A stretch of 64,000 nt of DNA, from assembly GCF_020360975.1 (NCBI RefSeq), contig NW_025408673.1, forward strand, positions 3,596,001 to 3,660,000, in the 5' to 3' direction. The notes under the pieces are model-generated. The model made no database searches. It had not been told where the DNA came from and saw only the letters and a list, made by a program, of their open reading frames with translations. Each line of letters opens with the position of its first letter. Positions within the stretch are counted from its first letter, which is position 1. The stretch is from Hirsutella rhossiliensis. Lineage: Eukaryota; Ascomycota; Sordariomycetes; Hypocreales; Ophiocordycipitaceae. A program made the position numbers and the translations under genes. This document shows, piece by piece, positions 32,901 through 44,098 of this stretch.

Positions 32901-32905
32901 GGCAT

Positions 32906-33231
32906 AACTATTACTGGCTCGGGGACCTCGAGAGACTGAACTATCGATTTCATAGCTAGAAGAGCTATTCGATCGGGGAGATGGAGCTGATGTTGCTGAC
33001 GTAGATGACTTACGTGGCCTTCAGTAAGTGGCAAGAAGTGCCCTCTTTCCTGATAGAATGTATACTATACCATCTGATTATATGATACTCGACCTTCGAA
33101 AAGTCCCTTTATCCACTTCTATGCCCACTTTTGCTCTCTCCTTCGCGAGAGTTATGAGCCCGGGAGAAACAGAACTGTTTCTGTAACTTCCGGTGGCAAA
33201 GTTGCAACCTTGAGAAAGAACCCCTCTTCCC
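32906..33231. other. Spacer between solo LTR and gypsy element
   Basis: No gene recognised. The sequence continues whatever was interrupted by the solo LTR. Contains a short hairpin near 33,139 (CTCTCGC...GCGAGAG type). Confidence 0.35.
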
Positions 33232-33488
33232 TGTCACGACCCTGCGCGCCAGCGTAGAGACACCAGCGCAGAACCTCACCAGTGTCGCGTGCCCAAGCAG
33301 CATCACGTGCCCACGTGCGACCTCGTGCTTACCTGAGCGCTGCTGAGGTAACCTCGTGCATATGCACATAAGGGCCAGCTCGGTCGTGTAGTCTAGTCCT
33401 TCTTTCTTGCTCCTTAGCTTTGAGTCTTCGTTCATAGTGCCAATACATCTTTATAGCCGTCAAGGCTCGTATGTGCCTGGCCGTAACA
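33232..33488 (+). repeat. 5' LTR of the gypsy element, with small palindromic insertion
   Basis: 257 bp, starting TGTCACGACCC and ending GGCCGTAACA. Compared with the other two LTRs it has a 22-bp palindromic insert (33,329-33,350) bordered by the direct repeat ACCTCGTGC (33,320-33,328 and 33,351-33,359), and it has CATATGCACATAAGG where the others have TCTATATAAGG, so its TATA box is lost. Confidence 0.85.
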
Positions 33489-33589
33489 CTACTCAAAGCT
33501 CAATAAGATCGCTTGCCAGCGATTAAGCAAATAGGCACCGAGCTTTCACGTCACACGCGCCTGACGTAAATCCAGCGCATCCGTTCTGA

Positions 33590-33701
33590 CCGTTCCGACC
33601 AAGACTCCGACCACCGACCAAGTGATCCTCAAGGCTGAGATCACGTCCGTTCCGACCAAGACTACGCGTGTGTAGTCGTCCGACCAACCGTTCCGACCAA
33701 G
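33590..33701. repeat. Three copies of CCGTTCCGACCAAG in the gypsy leader
   Basis: Exact 14-bp direct repeats at 33,590-33,603, 33,647-33,660 and 33,688-33,701, between the 5' LTR and gag. Position suggests a packaging, dimerisation or protein-binding site in the genomic RNA; this is inference. Confidence 0.7.
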
Positions 33702-33802
33702 GGATTCGTCCCGTCTGACCTCCGACCGTCCCTGCTCGTGCAGGCATCTGACCGTGATTCCGCGTGGTATCATTTCCGACCCTAGACTCTGACCTCGAGA
33801 CT

Positions 33803-34940
33803 ATGATATCCGAGGAAGCCCTGCCCTCTGATCAGCCTCGCCGTTCTGCCCGGCTTGCTGGCCAAGCCACTGAATCCGAAATAGCAGCCATGGCTGCCCC
33901 GAGCCCCCAAGACGCTCTCATCCGCGAGATGAGGGGACAGATTGCGGCCTTAACGGCCCGTCTAAATGAACGCTCTCCGTCTGTTGAATCAAATCGACAG
34001 CACCGGGAGCCCTCGACTGCTTTTGCCGGCCCAAATGGCCCGGCCTTCCGACCAACAGGCAAAGCTGCCTGGCCTGTTTTTGCCCCTTCCCAGAGGGCAA
34101 GAACCCCGAGTACAGCGACGCCGCCAAATCGCGCATCAAGGTCTCGCGACGTTCTCAGGAAGAAGGACGAGTTCCATTCCTTCATCCTGAGCATAAAGAA
34201 CAAATTTGACGAAGACGTACGAACCTTCCGGACTGAGAACAGCCGGATGGTCTGTCTGTATAACCTGCTCGAGGAAAAGCCCGCCGAGCACTTGAAACCC
34301 GCTTCTCCTCTGACACTCGACCCTTCTCTGGAGTGGCAGAGATGATCCAAGCCCTTGAGTCCGCCTATGGCAATCCGAATGAGCTTTCCGAGGCTCTTGA
34401 CCGCCTGCAACGCCTCCAGTTTACCGTGAATGGGAAGACCGACATTGTGGACTTTCTTGCGGAATTTGACTACTTAACTGCGACCGGTCGTGTGCCCGAG
34501 GACCAGATGAAGCATACCTTGTGGCAGCACATCCCGGCCAACCTAGATAACAGCCTCTTGACCAAGACCCGTGACGAGTCCGTGACCTACGAGGTTTTCT
34601 GTGGGTTCATTAAGGACGCTGTCCACTGCCAGAAGAGGAGTATGAGGCAGACACAGGACTCCCGCTCTTCCGACCGATCTCGCCGCGCGCCGACTAAGAC
34701 TGCTCCGACTACCGCCAAGACTCCGAACAAGACCGGCTCGACCCTATCACCTCGCGTGATGCTGGCAGAGCCTTGACCGACGATGAGAAAAGGGCCCATT
34801 GGGATAATGGCACCTGCTTTATTTGTGGAAAAACAGGGCACCTCTCGCGAGTGTCCCGACCGCACCCATGCTGTCTCCCGTGTCGCCTTCGTCCCTGTCC
34901 CTGCCAACGACTCTGATCAAGATTCGGGAAACGAATAGGA
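33803..34940 (+). pseudogene. Gypsy Gag (capsid and zinc knuckle), frameshifted
   Basis: From ATG 33,803 (MISEEALPSDQPRRSARL) the chain has a coiled-coil start (ALIREMRGQIAALTARLNE), then the capsid region (FHSFILSIKNKFDEDVRTF). A shift near 34,335 leads into EMIQALESAYGNPNELSEAL and FLAEFDYLTATG. The CCHC knuckle (CFICGKTGHLSR then ECPDR) near 34,817-34,860 is split by another shift. Gag packages the element RNA. Two lesions make it inactive. Confidence 0.7.
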
Positions 34941-34955
34941 CCATCACAAGTCTCC

Positions 34956-35696
34956 TTGATGGTCCCTAAGGTGTCACAGATAGCGAGTAGGTCTAGCAAG
35001 TCATTCACTCAGCCAAGTCAAGTCCAAGTGGATGGTGTGAGCCTACCTGCCCGCTCCCTCTGTGATACCGGAGCCGAAACCCGTTTGCTGGTTAGCCCAA
35101 CCTTCGCCCAGTCCGCCGCCCAAAGACTCGGAGCCCAGATTAAGGAGCTCCCGAGTCGGATTCCTCAAGACTTCCGTGGAAAGCCAGCCGGCTATATCCA
35201 GAAACAGCTGGTCGCCACTTTCGTCATCGATGGCCGTTCGTTCGCAAACGAGACATTTGATATAGCTGAGTGTGGCCATGATATCTTTATCGGTCTTTTC
35301 TGGATGCGGGAGAAGCGCCTCCTGCTTGACTGCGCCGCCCGACAGATCATCTGGCCAGATGATCTTCCTGCCCTCGCCAAGTTCTCCCCGACGATCCAGC
35401 TCTCTCGTCAAGCCCCGCTCTCGGGTCGGATCGACCCTAAGATCCAGGCCGACGCTGAGAGGCGGAACCGCCTGCTCGAGAAAGAGGAGAAACGCTACCG
35501 GATCCTCCACAAGAACTGGCGCCGCTCTGATCAAGCTCCTCCGGCCTCTGTCCCGACCCGTTACCGACTCCGTCTCCGTCGTTTCAGTCCAAGTCTCCGT
35601 CTGCCAAGAAGTCTGTCCGTTTTCAGCTCACGACCGCCCCTGCTACCGACTTCGTCTCCGTCGCCTCGGTCCAAGCCTCCGAAGATCAAGCCCTGA
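34956..35696 (+). pseudogene. Gypsy protease region of pol
   Basis: Retropepsin with the catalytic DTGAE in RSLCDTGAETRLLV (about 35,065) and the flap/second-strand region DIFIGLFWMREKRLLLD. It is followed by a basic linker (RRNRLLEKEEKRYRILHKNW) and then low-complexity Arg/Ser/Pro sequence caused by a frame change. It cleaves the Gag-Pol polyprotein in intact relatives. Confidence 0.7.
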
Positions 35697-36109
35697 TTAA
35701 CGCTCTGGTCTGCCAAGTAGAGTCTCACGAGAGATTCGAACAGTGGAACGAACTCGAACCGTTGATGCCCCGGGATCCAGTCCAGCTCGAGCCAAGCTCC
35801 GGCCTTGACCAGACCGTCCCTAGTGCTCGAACCATTGCTAAAGTCTCCCCGGATCAGAAGACCTACCAGGGACAAAGCATTCCGTTCCCTCAGGGAGAAG
35901 ACCCTGAGCATGTTGCTTGTGTCCGTAGTCGTCTACCGCCCCAGCTCACCCATCTAGAGGATTCTTCTCGAAGAAAGAGGCCCACCCTACCTTCGAGCCG
36001 ACCCGGTCACGATGTAGTCCTAGAGCTTGAGAAGCCTCTTTCGCCGACAGGACCCCATCGTACCGCACGCCCGTTAAGTATCTGCCTCTAGAGAAAGAGA
36101 CTGTCGATC

Positions 36110-37469
36110 ACCTCCGGAGATAGACTTCATCGAGCCCGATCCGAGTCCGCACGCCGCATCCGTCCTCTTCGCTCCGAAACCGAACACGACCGCCCGCCGC
36201 TTCTGCATCGACTACCGTTGGATGAACGATCATCTTAAAAGTCGCATCACGCCCGCTCCGTCCCTCGAAGGTACTGCTTTCGGTTGCCGTGAAGCTCAAC
36301 GCTTTACGAAGATCGATGTGATCCAGGCCTTCCACCGTCTCCGCATGGACCCTGACTCCGAGTATTTGACCGCCTTTCGCACCCGTTTCGGAACTTTCCG
36401 CTGGAAAGTCCTCCCGTTCGGTCTGAAGGTAGGTCCCGCCTGGTTCCAGCAGTTTATCAACGCGCAGCTTCACGATCTCCTCGACCGGTGCGCCAGCGCC
36501 TACGCAGATGACGTCCTGATCTACTCGGATAAAGAAGAAGACCACTGGAAAGACTGTCAAGAAGTGATCTGGCGACTCCATCAGGCCAACCTCCAGGGAG
36601 ACATCAAGAAGTCTAGATTTAACGTGACCAAGGTTGACTACCTCGGCGTTCTGCTTGAAGCCGGTGTGGGCCTTAGTGTCGACCCTCGGAAAGTTCGATC
36701 GATACAAGACTGGAAGTTTGAAGACCTCCGAGACCGCACCGCGATCCGATCATTCGTTGGCCTATGCAACTTCATCCGTGTTTTCTGCTACCACGCCTCC
36801 GGAGTGGCAGAACCCTTGAACCGGTTGCTTAAGAAGGATGTTGCCTTTGTGATGGGCCCGGAGCAACGCGAAGCATTTGATCAACTCAAGCGCCTGGCTA
36901 TCGAAGCCCCGGTCCTCGCCTTCTTTAGACCAGAACTGCCGACCCGACTGGAGACCGATGCCTCCCGGAATGCCACAGCTGGTGTTCTATGGCAGGAACA
37001 GCCTGATCAGACCTGGAAGCCCGTTGGATTCTTCTCTAAGACCATGACCCCGGCCGAGCGAGCCTACCCAATCCAAGATCGAGAGCTCCTCGCCGTCGTA
37101 CAGAGTCTAGAGCACTTCTACCCAGAGCTCTTAGGCCAGAAGTTCGATGTGATCACCGATCACGAAGCCTTAGTCCATTTCTCTACGAAGCGCCTGCTCT
37201 CGGTACGACAGATCAGATGGTCCGACTTTCTCGCCCAGTTCGACATCCGTTTCCTCTACCGCCCCGGTCGACTGAACGTAGTCGCCGATGCCCTCTCCAG
37301 GAAGACAGCGGAGCTCCCTACCGTAAAGGCCCGGGAAGCCGAGGAACGCACGGTGACCCTGATCCCTCCGGAAAGGCTAGGCTTCGCGACCGACTCTCTA
37401 GACCCTACGGCCGCCGGCAACCTGCCCCTCAGAACTTTAGTCCCGAACCTAAGCCTACTAGACCATTAG
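36110..37469 (+). pseudogene. Gypsy reverse transcriptase and RNase H
   Basis: A frame of about 450 codons without stops: RT begins IDFIEPDPSPHAASVLFAPK, CIDYRWMN and TKIDVIQAFHRLRM, with catalytic YADDVLIYS at 36,501-36,527 and YLGVLL; RNase H follows with TDASRNATAGVLWQEQ, RELLAVVQSLEHF and VITDHEAL, closing with FRPGRLN-like FLYRPGRLNVVADALSR. The enzyme copies the element RNA into DNA. This part looks intact, but it is out of frame with the protease and integrase segments. Confidence 0.8.
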
Positions 37470-37587
37470 TTCTGAGGGCCACGAGTGCCCTACAGCCCCC
37501 AGAAGACCGAGGATACAGCAGACGCCCGATCAAGACCGCCCAGAACTAGACCCGAACTCGGTCCCGAAGGGAGCCGAACTCGTTTCG

Positions 37588-38610
37588 TTGATCCGCCAAG
37601 AGAACCTCCTCCAAGACCTCGGCACCCATGGAACACACCTGATCGTACCAGCCCAGACCTCAGACAAGCAGACGTTTCTTCAGACCGCGCTCATTCGCGA
37701 AGCCCACGAGCCCCAGATCTTCGCTCACGCCGGACAGAACAAGGTGATCAAGCTGCTCCAACGAGACTTCTACTGGCCAAGGATGAAGGAGGATATCCGT
37801 CGTTATATTCGGAACTGCCACGACTGCCGCCGCAACAAAACCCCTCGAGACAAGACCCCTGGACTGCTCCATCCACTGCCCGTGCCGACTTCTGTTTGGG
37901 AGCACGTCGAATGTGACGGGAAGGATATGCCGAAAGACCGTTACGGATATGACTATGTTTGGACCTTCGTCTGCAAGCTAAGCCGGATTATCGCCACGCT
38001 CCCAGGAAAGAAAAACGATACAGCAGAAGTCTTAGCTAGCCGCTACTTCCGCTACCTCTATCGTTTCTTCGGTATGCCCCTCGTATGGATTTCTGACAAC
38101 GCTGGACAGTTTATTTCTGCCTTCCTCGCAGAGATTAACCGGCTCACGGGAACGAAGCATCGTCATGGAAGCTCCCTACACCCTCAGACCCAAGGGGGTG
38201 TAGAAGTCACAAATCAATACCTGGATCAAAAGCTACGATTCTACGTGACGAAGCATCAAGACAACTGGAGTTCCCTGCTGCCCGCCCTCGACTTCGCCCA
38301 TAACTCGTCTTGGCACTCTTCCATCGACATGGCACCGTTAAAAGTAGCCCTAGGCCGAGATATCCGGAACCCCCTGTCACTGCCCCCGACTGACAAGACC
38401 GCTGCCACCGGACCCGCCGCCAGAGCTAGGAACTTGTGCAGACCGCCCAGGAAACCCAGGAAGACGCCAGGAATGCTGCCACCGCCGCTCAAGAACGTCA
38501 GAAGGAACAGGCTAATAGGAAACGACGACCAACCGACTTTGCCATCGGTGACCGAGTTTTCTCAGCAGGAAAGGCTTCGCCACGAACGCTCCGACTACTC
38601 GGCTAGATAA
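37588..38610 (+). pseudogene. Gypsy integrase
   Basis: The HHCC zinc-binding region (HAGQNKVIKLLQRDFYW, CHDCRRNK) is followed by the DDE core: first Asp at ECDGKDMPKD, second at WISDNAGQFIS, and Glu at GGVEVTNQYLDQKL. The WISDNAGQF form replaces the more usual SDRG. A frameshift near 38,450 converts the GPY/F-like end into low-complexity sequence. In an active element it joins the cDNA to the target. Confidence 0.75.
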
Positions 38611-38686
38611 CCAATGGTCAGGTCCGTTCGTAATCCTGGAAGAACGCGGTCATAGCTACGTACTGCAGCTGCCCGAGTCGTACAAA

Positions 38687-38914
38687 ATGAAGAACCTATT
38701 CCACGCCGACCGTCTTCGAAAAGCAGCCGATAACCCCTTGCCCCAGCAGATCCAGTCACCTCCGCCACCCGAGGAGATCAACGGTGAACCCGAGTGGGAG
38801 GTTGATCAAGTCCAGCAGTCTCGAGTAACCGGTAGGAGTCGACGACTGGAATACCAGGTCTTATGGAAGGGATGTGACCCTGATGAGACCTGGTACCCGG
38901 CTAAATTTCCGTAA
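38687..38914 (+). pseudogene. Integrase C-terminal chromodomain
   Basis: After MKNLFHADRLRKA, the sequence EWEVDQVQQSRVTGRSRRLE, YQVLWKGCDPDETWYP forms a chromodomain (EVE-type strand, aromatic cage positions in YQVLWKG and TWYP). Chromodomains on integrases direct insertion to methylated-histone chromatin. The frame ends at 38,914; a stretch with AAGPPVNLQYWIECAA follows in another frame. Confidence 0.75.
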
Positions 38915-39126
38915 CGCACCAATGGCATTGAAGATTTTCCACGATGAACATCCGGACGCAGCAGGCCCACCCGTCAACCTGCAATACTGGATCGAATGTG
39001 CTGCAGCGAAGGAGGGCTGCGAGGAACGAGACGATGACGACACAGCAGAGAAAGCCGTGAAACCAAGAACCCGCCGCCACGACTGACTACCTTGATACGC
39101 ATATCAAGGCCTTAGACGGGGGGTAG

Positions 39127-39348
39127 TGTCACGACCCTGGGCGCCAGCGTAGAGCCGCCAGCGCAGAACCTCACCAGTGTCACGTGCCCAAGCAGCATCA
39201 CGTGCCCACGCGCGACCTCGTGTCTATATAAGGGCCCGCTCGGTCGTGTAGTCTAGTCTTCCTTTCTTGCTCCTTAGCTTTGAGTCTTCGTTCATAGTGC
39301 CAATACATCTTTATAGCCGTCAAGGCTCGTATGTGCCTGGCCGTAACA
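39127..39348 (+). repeat. 3' LTR of the gypsy element
   Basis: 222 bp, TGTCACGACCC to GGCCGTAACA, with TCTATATAAGGG as promoter box. Same length as the solo LTR at 32,679. Confidence 0.85.
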
Positions 39349-39629
39349 ACTATCACGTTCATGGGCAACCTGTCGCCTGCAGCCAGGTGGATTTTGTGAG
39401 CAGTCAGCACTGAGCATCTGTTAATGAATGGGTCTGGCGGGGCTTGGCCTATGGGGTCATGGACCCATAAAGCTAGTCCTAATCAAATGCGCAAGGCGAT
39501 CCGGGATTGTACTGCCAGTTTATTTGGGACTAGCGTGGCAAACCAGAGCCTGCCAGTATTTGTTGGAACATCGACGACCCCAAAGCCTTTCCCTTCTTCA
39601 TTGCATCTCCGCTTTCACCATCCGCTACC

Positions 39630-41116
39630 ATGGCACTTCCAAACCGTAACCGGCACTGTACCACCGTTGCCCAACTCGTTGAATTCCTGCGTGGCTTTCC
39701 ACAAGACGACACCGTTGACGTCCTGTTGAGCAGAAAGGAAGTGAAGAAGTTCCTTCAACCATTGTTTCGAACATCGGGGCCGGCCTCCGCTAAATCGAGG
39801 TCAAATGGCTTTGTGGCAAATTTAAAACGAATCCAGCAAATCAAAGAGTTTAACATCCCCGAGAGCATCTCTTCCAGGTTCCAAATTTGGAAGGAAAGCC
39901 CTTCCAGTTTTTGGGAGCAAGCATACAGGGAAGTGTCAACCCGGTCGGATCAGTTCAATGAGACGTCGCATCGCGAAAATGTCATACACGATTTCCTCAC
40001 AAGAGCATTTGAACAAGACACATGGCTCGAGTTTGGAATCCTTCATCACAGATTTGTATGTGTCACAATATACGAGACGTTCACTCGATTCTTCCCTGGA
40101 GAACGTGTACTTGACCAGAACGTTGAGAAGTTTCTTGAAGCTGCGTGTGTCGACACATCATGCACCCCGAAATGTGCCAAAATCATCCGCGGCGGACGAT
40201 ATCGCAAGAAATTCGGTGAAAAGCTTCAAGACCTCGCGAAGCAGGATCCTGAGGGTATTGACTATGGACCGTTATTCGTCCTGGACCTTCCCGATCCAAT
40301 GTGAGAACCCTGTTGCTCATTTGGAAATGCAACTGACGAGATACTAGCTGGGATGGTAAAATCCCATTTGATGGAAGGGCGCTTGATGAGGCGTTAAGCT
40401 TGCTGCACCAGGCGGGCATCTCCGACTGGACGGAAAAGAGCGGCAGCAGGTCATTGGCAGGCACTTTACTCAAGCATCAGGACGATCTTCTCTGGAACTC
40501 CAGCCACGGCGCTGGTGTCGCCAACGTGGCGAGACAACAAGGCAAAATACACCGCAACAGACTGCCCACCAGGGGGAACAAACGGCAAATATCGCGAGAG
40601 GACGCCTTACATAGGCACAAACGACCAAGGCTGGAAATCGCGACTACTGGCTCTCTTATACGCCCAGAACACGTTCAAGAGACGTCCACGAGAGCGACTA
40701 GTCGCGAGGACGCCGGGCCCAGCAGAACATTGCAAACCTTTGCCCATACCGGACTCTGTGACGAATCCGCTCATACAGAAGCGGAAGACGTGGTTCCTGC
40801 GATCTCAGGTACGTTGTTGAGTGCCGATCGAGCCCTCAATACCGACATTCCTCTATGGTTCTCGGGCACCGCTGAGGGAGACCCACACGGCATGGGCATC
40901 AACTCTGCCGATCTTGATTCGCTGTGGTCCGGCGGTACGAGTATACCTTTGGATTCCGCTGAGCTGGACTCCATCTGGCCCGGGAATTTTGAATATGGTA
41001 CCCTTAATCTGCAGTTCGATCCTGCTAGACCCCCGACTAGTGCTGCCGAGCACGCCGGTCTGCAAATAGATGGAGGTGGGGGGAATACCTTTACAGGTAG
41101 CATGTTCACCCTTTGA
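39630..41116 (+). CDS. Hypothetical protein, 479 aa, one 47-nt intron
   Basis: Exons 39,630-40,300 and 40,348-41,116 (671+769 nt = 480 codons). The intron is GTGAG...TACTAG with an AACTGAC branch site and restores the frame across DLPDPI-WDGKIPFDGRALD. The start ATG has a good context (ACCATGG). The N-terminal 230 residues are ordered-looking and helical (VAQLVEFLRGFPQDD, FWEQAYREVSTRSDQF, VIHDFLTRAFEQDTWLEFG, KCAKIIRGGRYRKKFGEKL). The C-terminal half is a low-complexity region with a basic patch (GNKRQISREDALHRHKRPRL) likely to be a nuclear localisation signal, then acidic/hydrophobic repeats DSLWSGG and DSIWPGN that resemble an activation tail. No known domain. It is one of the few unbroken genes here and has no transposon motif, so a host or accessory gene is likely. 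Confidence 0.65.
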
Positions 41117-41956
41117 CGCCACAACCCCGGCAATTTCTTCTGGATAAACGAGCAGATGACAAATTCACTTCTGTTCCAAGTTGTTTCCTCTTCTCATTAC
41201 TTCACCAACCATAGCAAGTACAAAGTGCTCCCTTCAGTGACATGCACCCTGACTCTATCGGGAAGCCTCGGAATATGCAACTTCTTGTTGCCAAACTCGA
41301 GAGGATGTTCGTTATTCACATCTTGAACACTACACCCGCTGCTTGGATAGATGGAAACAAGCTCTCCCGGCTCTCCCAGGGTCCACCCATCATTTGACGT
41401 TCTAAATATAAGAATCTTCGCGTACTACGGACGTCAGACTTTGCGTGCAATCCGTGCATAAGCCCAGGTTCAAGGGACTAACGGACCTTTGGTGCTAGCG
41501 GTCCAGTAATACCGCGTAGTTCCAGGCGCAGTTTCTCATCTGAACACTGCTCTAATGTTTCATGGTTCGGGCCATGTTTGCTTGGCCTCCATGGCGCGTC
41601 GGGATGCGCCACCAACCAGTGGTGCAATGCCTGCACAACTTCTCGTTCCGTGCGGTCCAAGTCTCGGGCGCAAATTTGATCGCCCAGCAGCATGCCACTC
41701 ATGGCGGAAATTTTGTGAACAGTTTATGCTCAAAACACCTGTCCGTTGGTTTCAAGGATATCGCTGCCCTCTTTCATGCCCATGAACCGATGTGTAGGTA
41801 TTTAATTGGATTCCGCTCCTGGGATTTTTCGTCTCTTCCCCTCACGACTTGGGCGGGGAAAAATTGCGGCCCGATCTGAATTATGGTCATCAATTGTATG
41901 CACATTCCATAGGTCACGTGATCAAAGTCACGTGAATGTCTGAGGCCACCTGATTA
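41117..41956. other. Intergenic; possible small ORF
   Basis: One minus-strand frame, 41,702-41,478 (74 codons, with TEREVVQALHHWLVAHPDAP), is protein-like but unrecognised. Otherwise non-coding. GTCACGTGA motifs at about 41,914 and 41,927 could bind bHLH factors. Confidence 0.3.
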
Positions 41957-42006
41957 CCTCAGCAGCGCTCAGGCCATTTGCAAGAGGAGACTAACTTAAC
42001 TAGTTA

Positions 42007-44098
42007 ACGTAATCCACCCCCTTCCCGGTCAGACCCCCTACTCGGTCAAAAATTCCCCACCGACTAGACCCGCACCTTACGCGAGACAAACGGAGCACAA
42101 TACCACGACATATTTACTCCAAGAGACAAGTAACTCGATTAGGACTATCTATTACACGTACGGGCAGTGTGTTCAAAAGACCTGCACTTACTACACCGTG
42201 GTGGTGCACGCTGTCTTGGGACACTCAGCTCTTCTATAAGTCGTTGGTCCCGCTCCCTTCTTCCCGCCGTCGCTTGGCCCGCTCATCTTCCTTTGCTCTC
42301 TGTTTCTTGACCCGCTCCTCTTCCTTTTCTCGCCGTAGCTTGAACCATTCCTCGTTCTCTTGTCGCCGTCGCTCGGCCCGCTCTTCTCCTTCTTGTCGTC
42401 GCTTGGCCCGCTCCTCGTCCTTCTCTCGCCGGCGCTTAGTCCTCTCCTCTTCTTCCACTCTCCGTCGCTTAACCCGCTCTTCTTCTTCTTCTCTCCGTTG
42501 CTTTATCCTAACCGTGCCCTCTGCAACCGATAGAGTACCGCCGTCGCCAATGTATTCACGGCGCTGTTCTTTCTCTGCTTTCGCCGCTGGTTTTCTGACC
42601 GAAGTTGCCGGTTTTCGTCGGCAAGGAGGGCGGCGCTGTGCATGGCCATTTGACATCCTTTGATAAGCTGGTTGATAGCTTGTGAAACTGGCGAGTCTGT
42701 ATTTTGTGGCCGGCGTTGAAGAAGCCTTTCGGCGTGAGTGGTAAGCTGGTTGACGTTATGCGGAGTCTTGGCTGCTTCCAGGCTCTTGTTGGGACTTGGA
42801 GTATTCTTGTCGCCGTGATCGTTACCGACTTTGTCAACCTGAACTTGTAACCGCGATAATACTCTGTTTGGGTCAAACGGAAAAAGGCCTGTTGCCATAA
42901 ATCCGCTTCGGATATTCGACGGCGAAAGTGCTTGTCGGCGAGCGTCTAAGTACATGGGAAGGAAGTCCTGCTTGTCGATATGATGGATCCCAGCGAGCAT
43001 TTTCTCTTGAACCTTTCGGCCGTATATGGTTTTCAACGGCGAAAAGCACCCGACATCAAGAGGCTGCAAGAGATGTGAGGAATGTGCAGGCATTTGGAGT
43101 ACTACGATGGAATTGGCCGTACAGTACTTGTCAAATTCCGGCGTGACGTGACTGCCGTGCCCGTCGAGAATAAGAAGTCGATGCGTACCAACCGTACGGC
43201 GCCGTGTATTCGGATCAAAGACTTCCTTTAACCAATTCAAAGCAAGGTCGTCGGAAGTCCAGCCATTCTCACTAACGGCGATATGCCAGTCATCGGGCAC
43301 TCCTGATTCGTACCAGCTTGCTTGGTGTAACTTGCCCTGGAAGATAACCTTCGCCGGTAAAGCCCAACCTTGGCAGTTGATAGACTCGATCACAGTAACC
43401 CATTCTCGATTTCCAGGCTGCGTGAGTACTGCCCGACCTCGCCGGTCAGACCGGGTAAGGACTCTCGCCGTTGCAGCGACTCCATTTGAAACCCCGTCTC
43501 ATCAAAGTTATAGACATCCTCGTCAAGAATCCCCCATTTCTGTTTCGTCGCCGCGACTCGATCGTACCATCCTTGGATCTTTTGGGGGTCTTCGCATTTG
43601 GCTCGTTGGTAGTCGTATCGGCGAGAGTACTTTGCCTTGATTTCGCCGTGGCGGCCAACAAACTTCCGCACCCAGTTTTCCCCGACAGGATCTTTGCCTC
43701 GCTCGGAAAGCAATAAGTTGGCCATCCGACGAGTGTAAGCCACTGTCGGCGGCATCCCTCGCTCGTCCATCGACAAGATCCATTGTACCAGGGCAGTCTC
43801 TTCCGTCGCCGTCAACTTCAGGTTGTTCATCTGAGCGTCGCGTCGGCGAATGACACCGCGCAGTCGATCAGATACTGTCGATTGAGGGACGTCGTATGCG
43901 GCCGCAGCCTTGCGGGTACTTTTGAATTGGCCCTGCTGATAGGCCCTGACGGCGAGCAGGACCCGTTCTTCGCGTGGAACCGATTGGTCTCCCGTTGCCG
44001 TCATAGTGCTCGGTTTGTCTTGCCATAAGTGTGGGTCGCCGCGTGGAGACTTTTTCTGACCGAGTAGGGGGTCTGACCGGGAAGGGGGTGGATTACGT
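42007..44098 (-). mobile_element. Pogo-like DNA transposon with TIRs and TA target site
   Basis: The ends at 42,007 and 44,098 are inverted repeats starting ACGTAATCCACCCCC and matching for roughly 45 bp, flanked on both sides by TA (42,005-42,006 and 44,099-44,100). The 2.1-kb body holds one transposase gene on the minus strand. TA duplications and C-rich TIRs are typical of the pogo/Fot1 group. Further inverted similarity lies just outside (41,957 and 44,156), so the true ends may be slightly further out. Confidence 0.75.
42234..44004 (-). pseudogene. Pogo-like transposase (one or two frameshifts)
   Basis: From ATG 44,004: psq-type HTH (LLAVRAYQQGQFKSTRKAAA, YDVPQSTVSDRLRG), CENP-B HTH (TRRMANLLLSERGKDPVGEN, WVRKFVGRHGEIKAKYSRRY), then the DDE core with first Asp in DEDVYNFDETGFQM. 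A single-base shift near 43,485 moves to a frame with RGRAVLTQPGNREWVTVIES, the second Asp in HRLLILDGHGSHVTPEFDKY, third in SSHLLQPLDVGCFSPLK and GFMATGLFPFDP. After another shift near 42,560 a long alternating Arg/Glu coil (RRREKDEERAKRRQEGEERA) forms the C-terminus. All three catalytic Asp residues are kept. With one or two repairable lesions, this is a recently active copy or one affected by sequence errors. Confidence 0.75.

Larger units (their letters stand above)
33232..39348 (+). mobile_element. Chromodomain-type Ty3/gypsy retrotransposon (6.1 kb, near full length)
   Basis: Two LTRs (33,232-33,488 and 39,127-39,348) enclose gag, zinc knuckle, protease, RT-RNase H, integrase and a C-terminal chromodomain in that order, which is the chromovirus plan. 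A G-rich polypurine tract (GACGGGGGGTAG) directly precedes the 3' LTR. The flanks TTCCC (left) and ACTAT (right) do not match, so the ends come from different insertions or a rearrangement. Several frameshifts make the copy non-autonomous. The LTRs are still highly similar apart from one insertion in the 5' copy, so the element is fairly young. Confidence 0.85.

Noticed and set aside
42234..42656. Plus-strand Ser/Arg-rich frame over the same bases as the pogo tail
   Set aside because: It is the antisense of the Arg/Glu coiled tail of the transposase.
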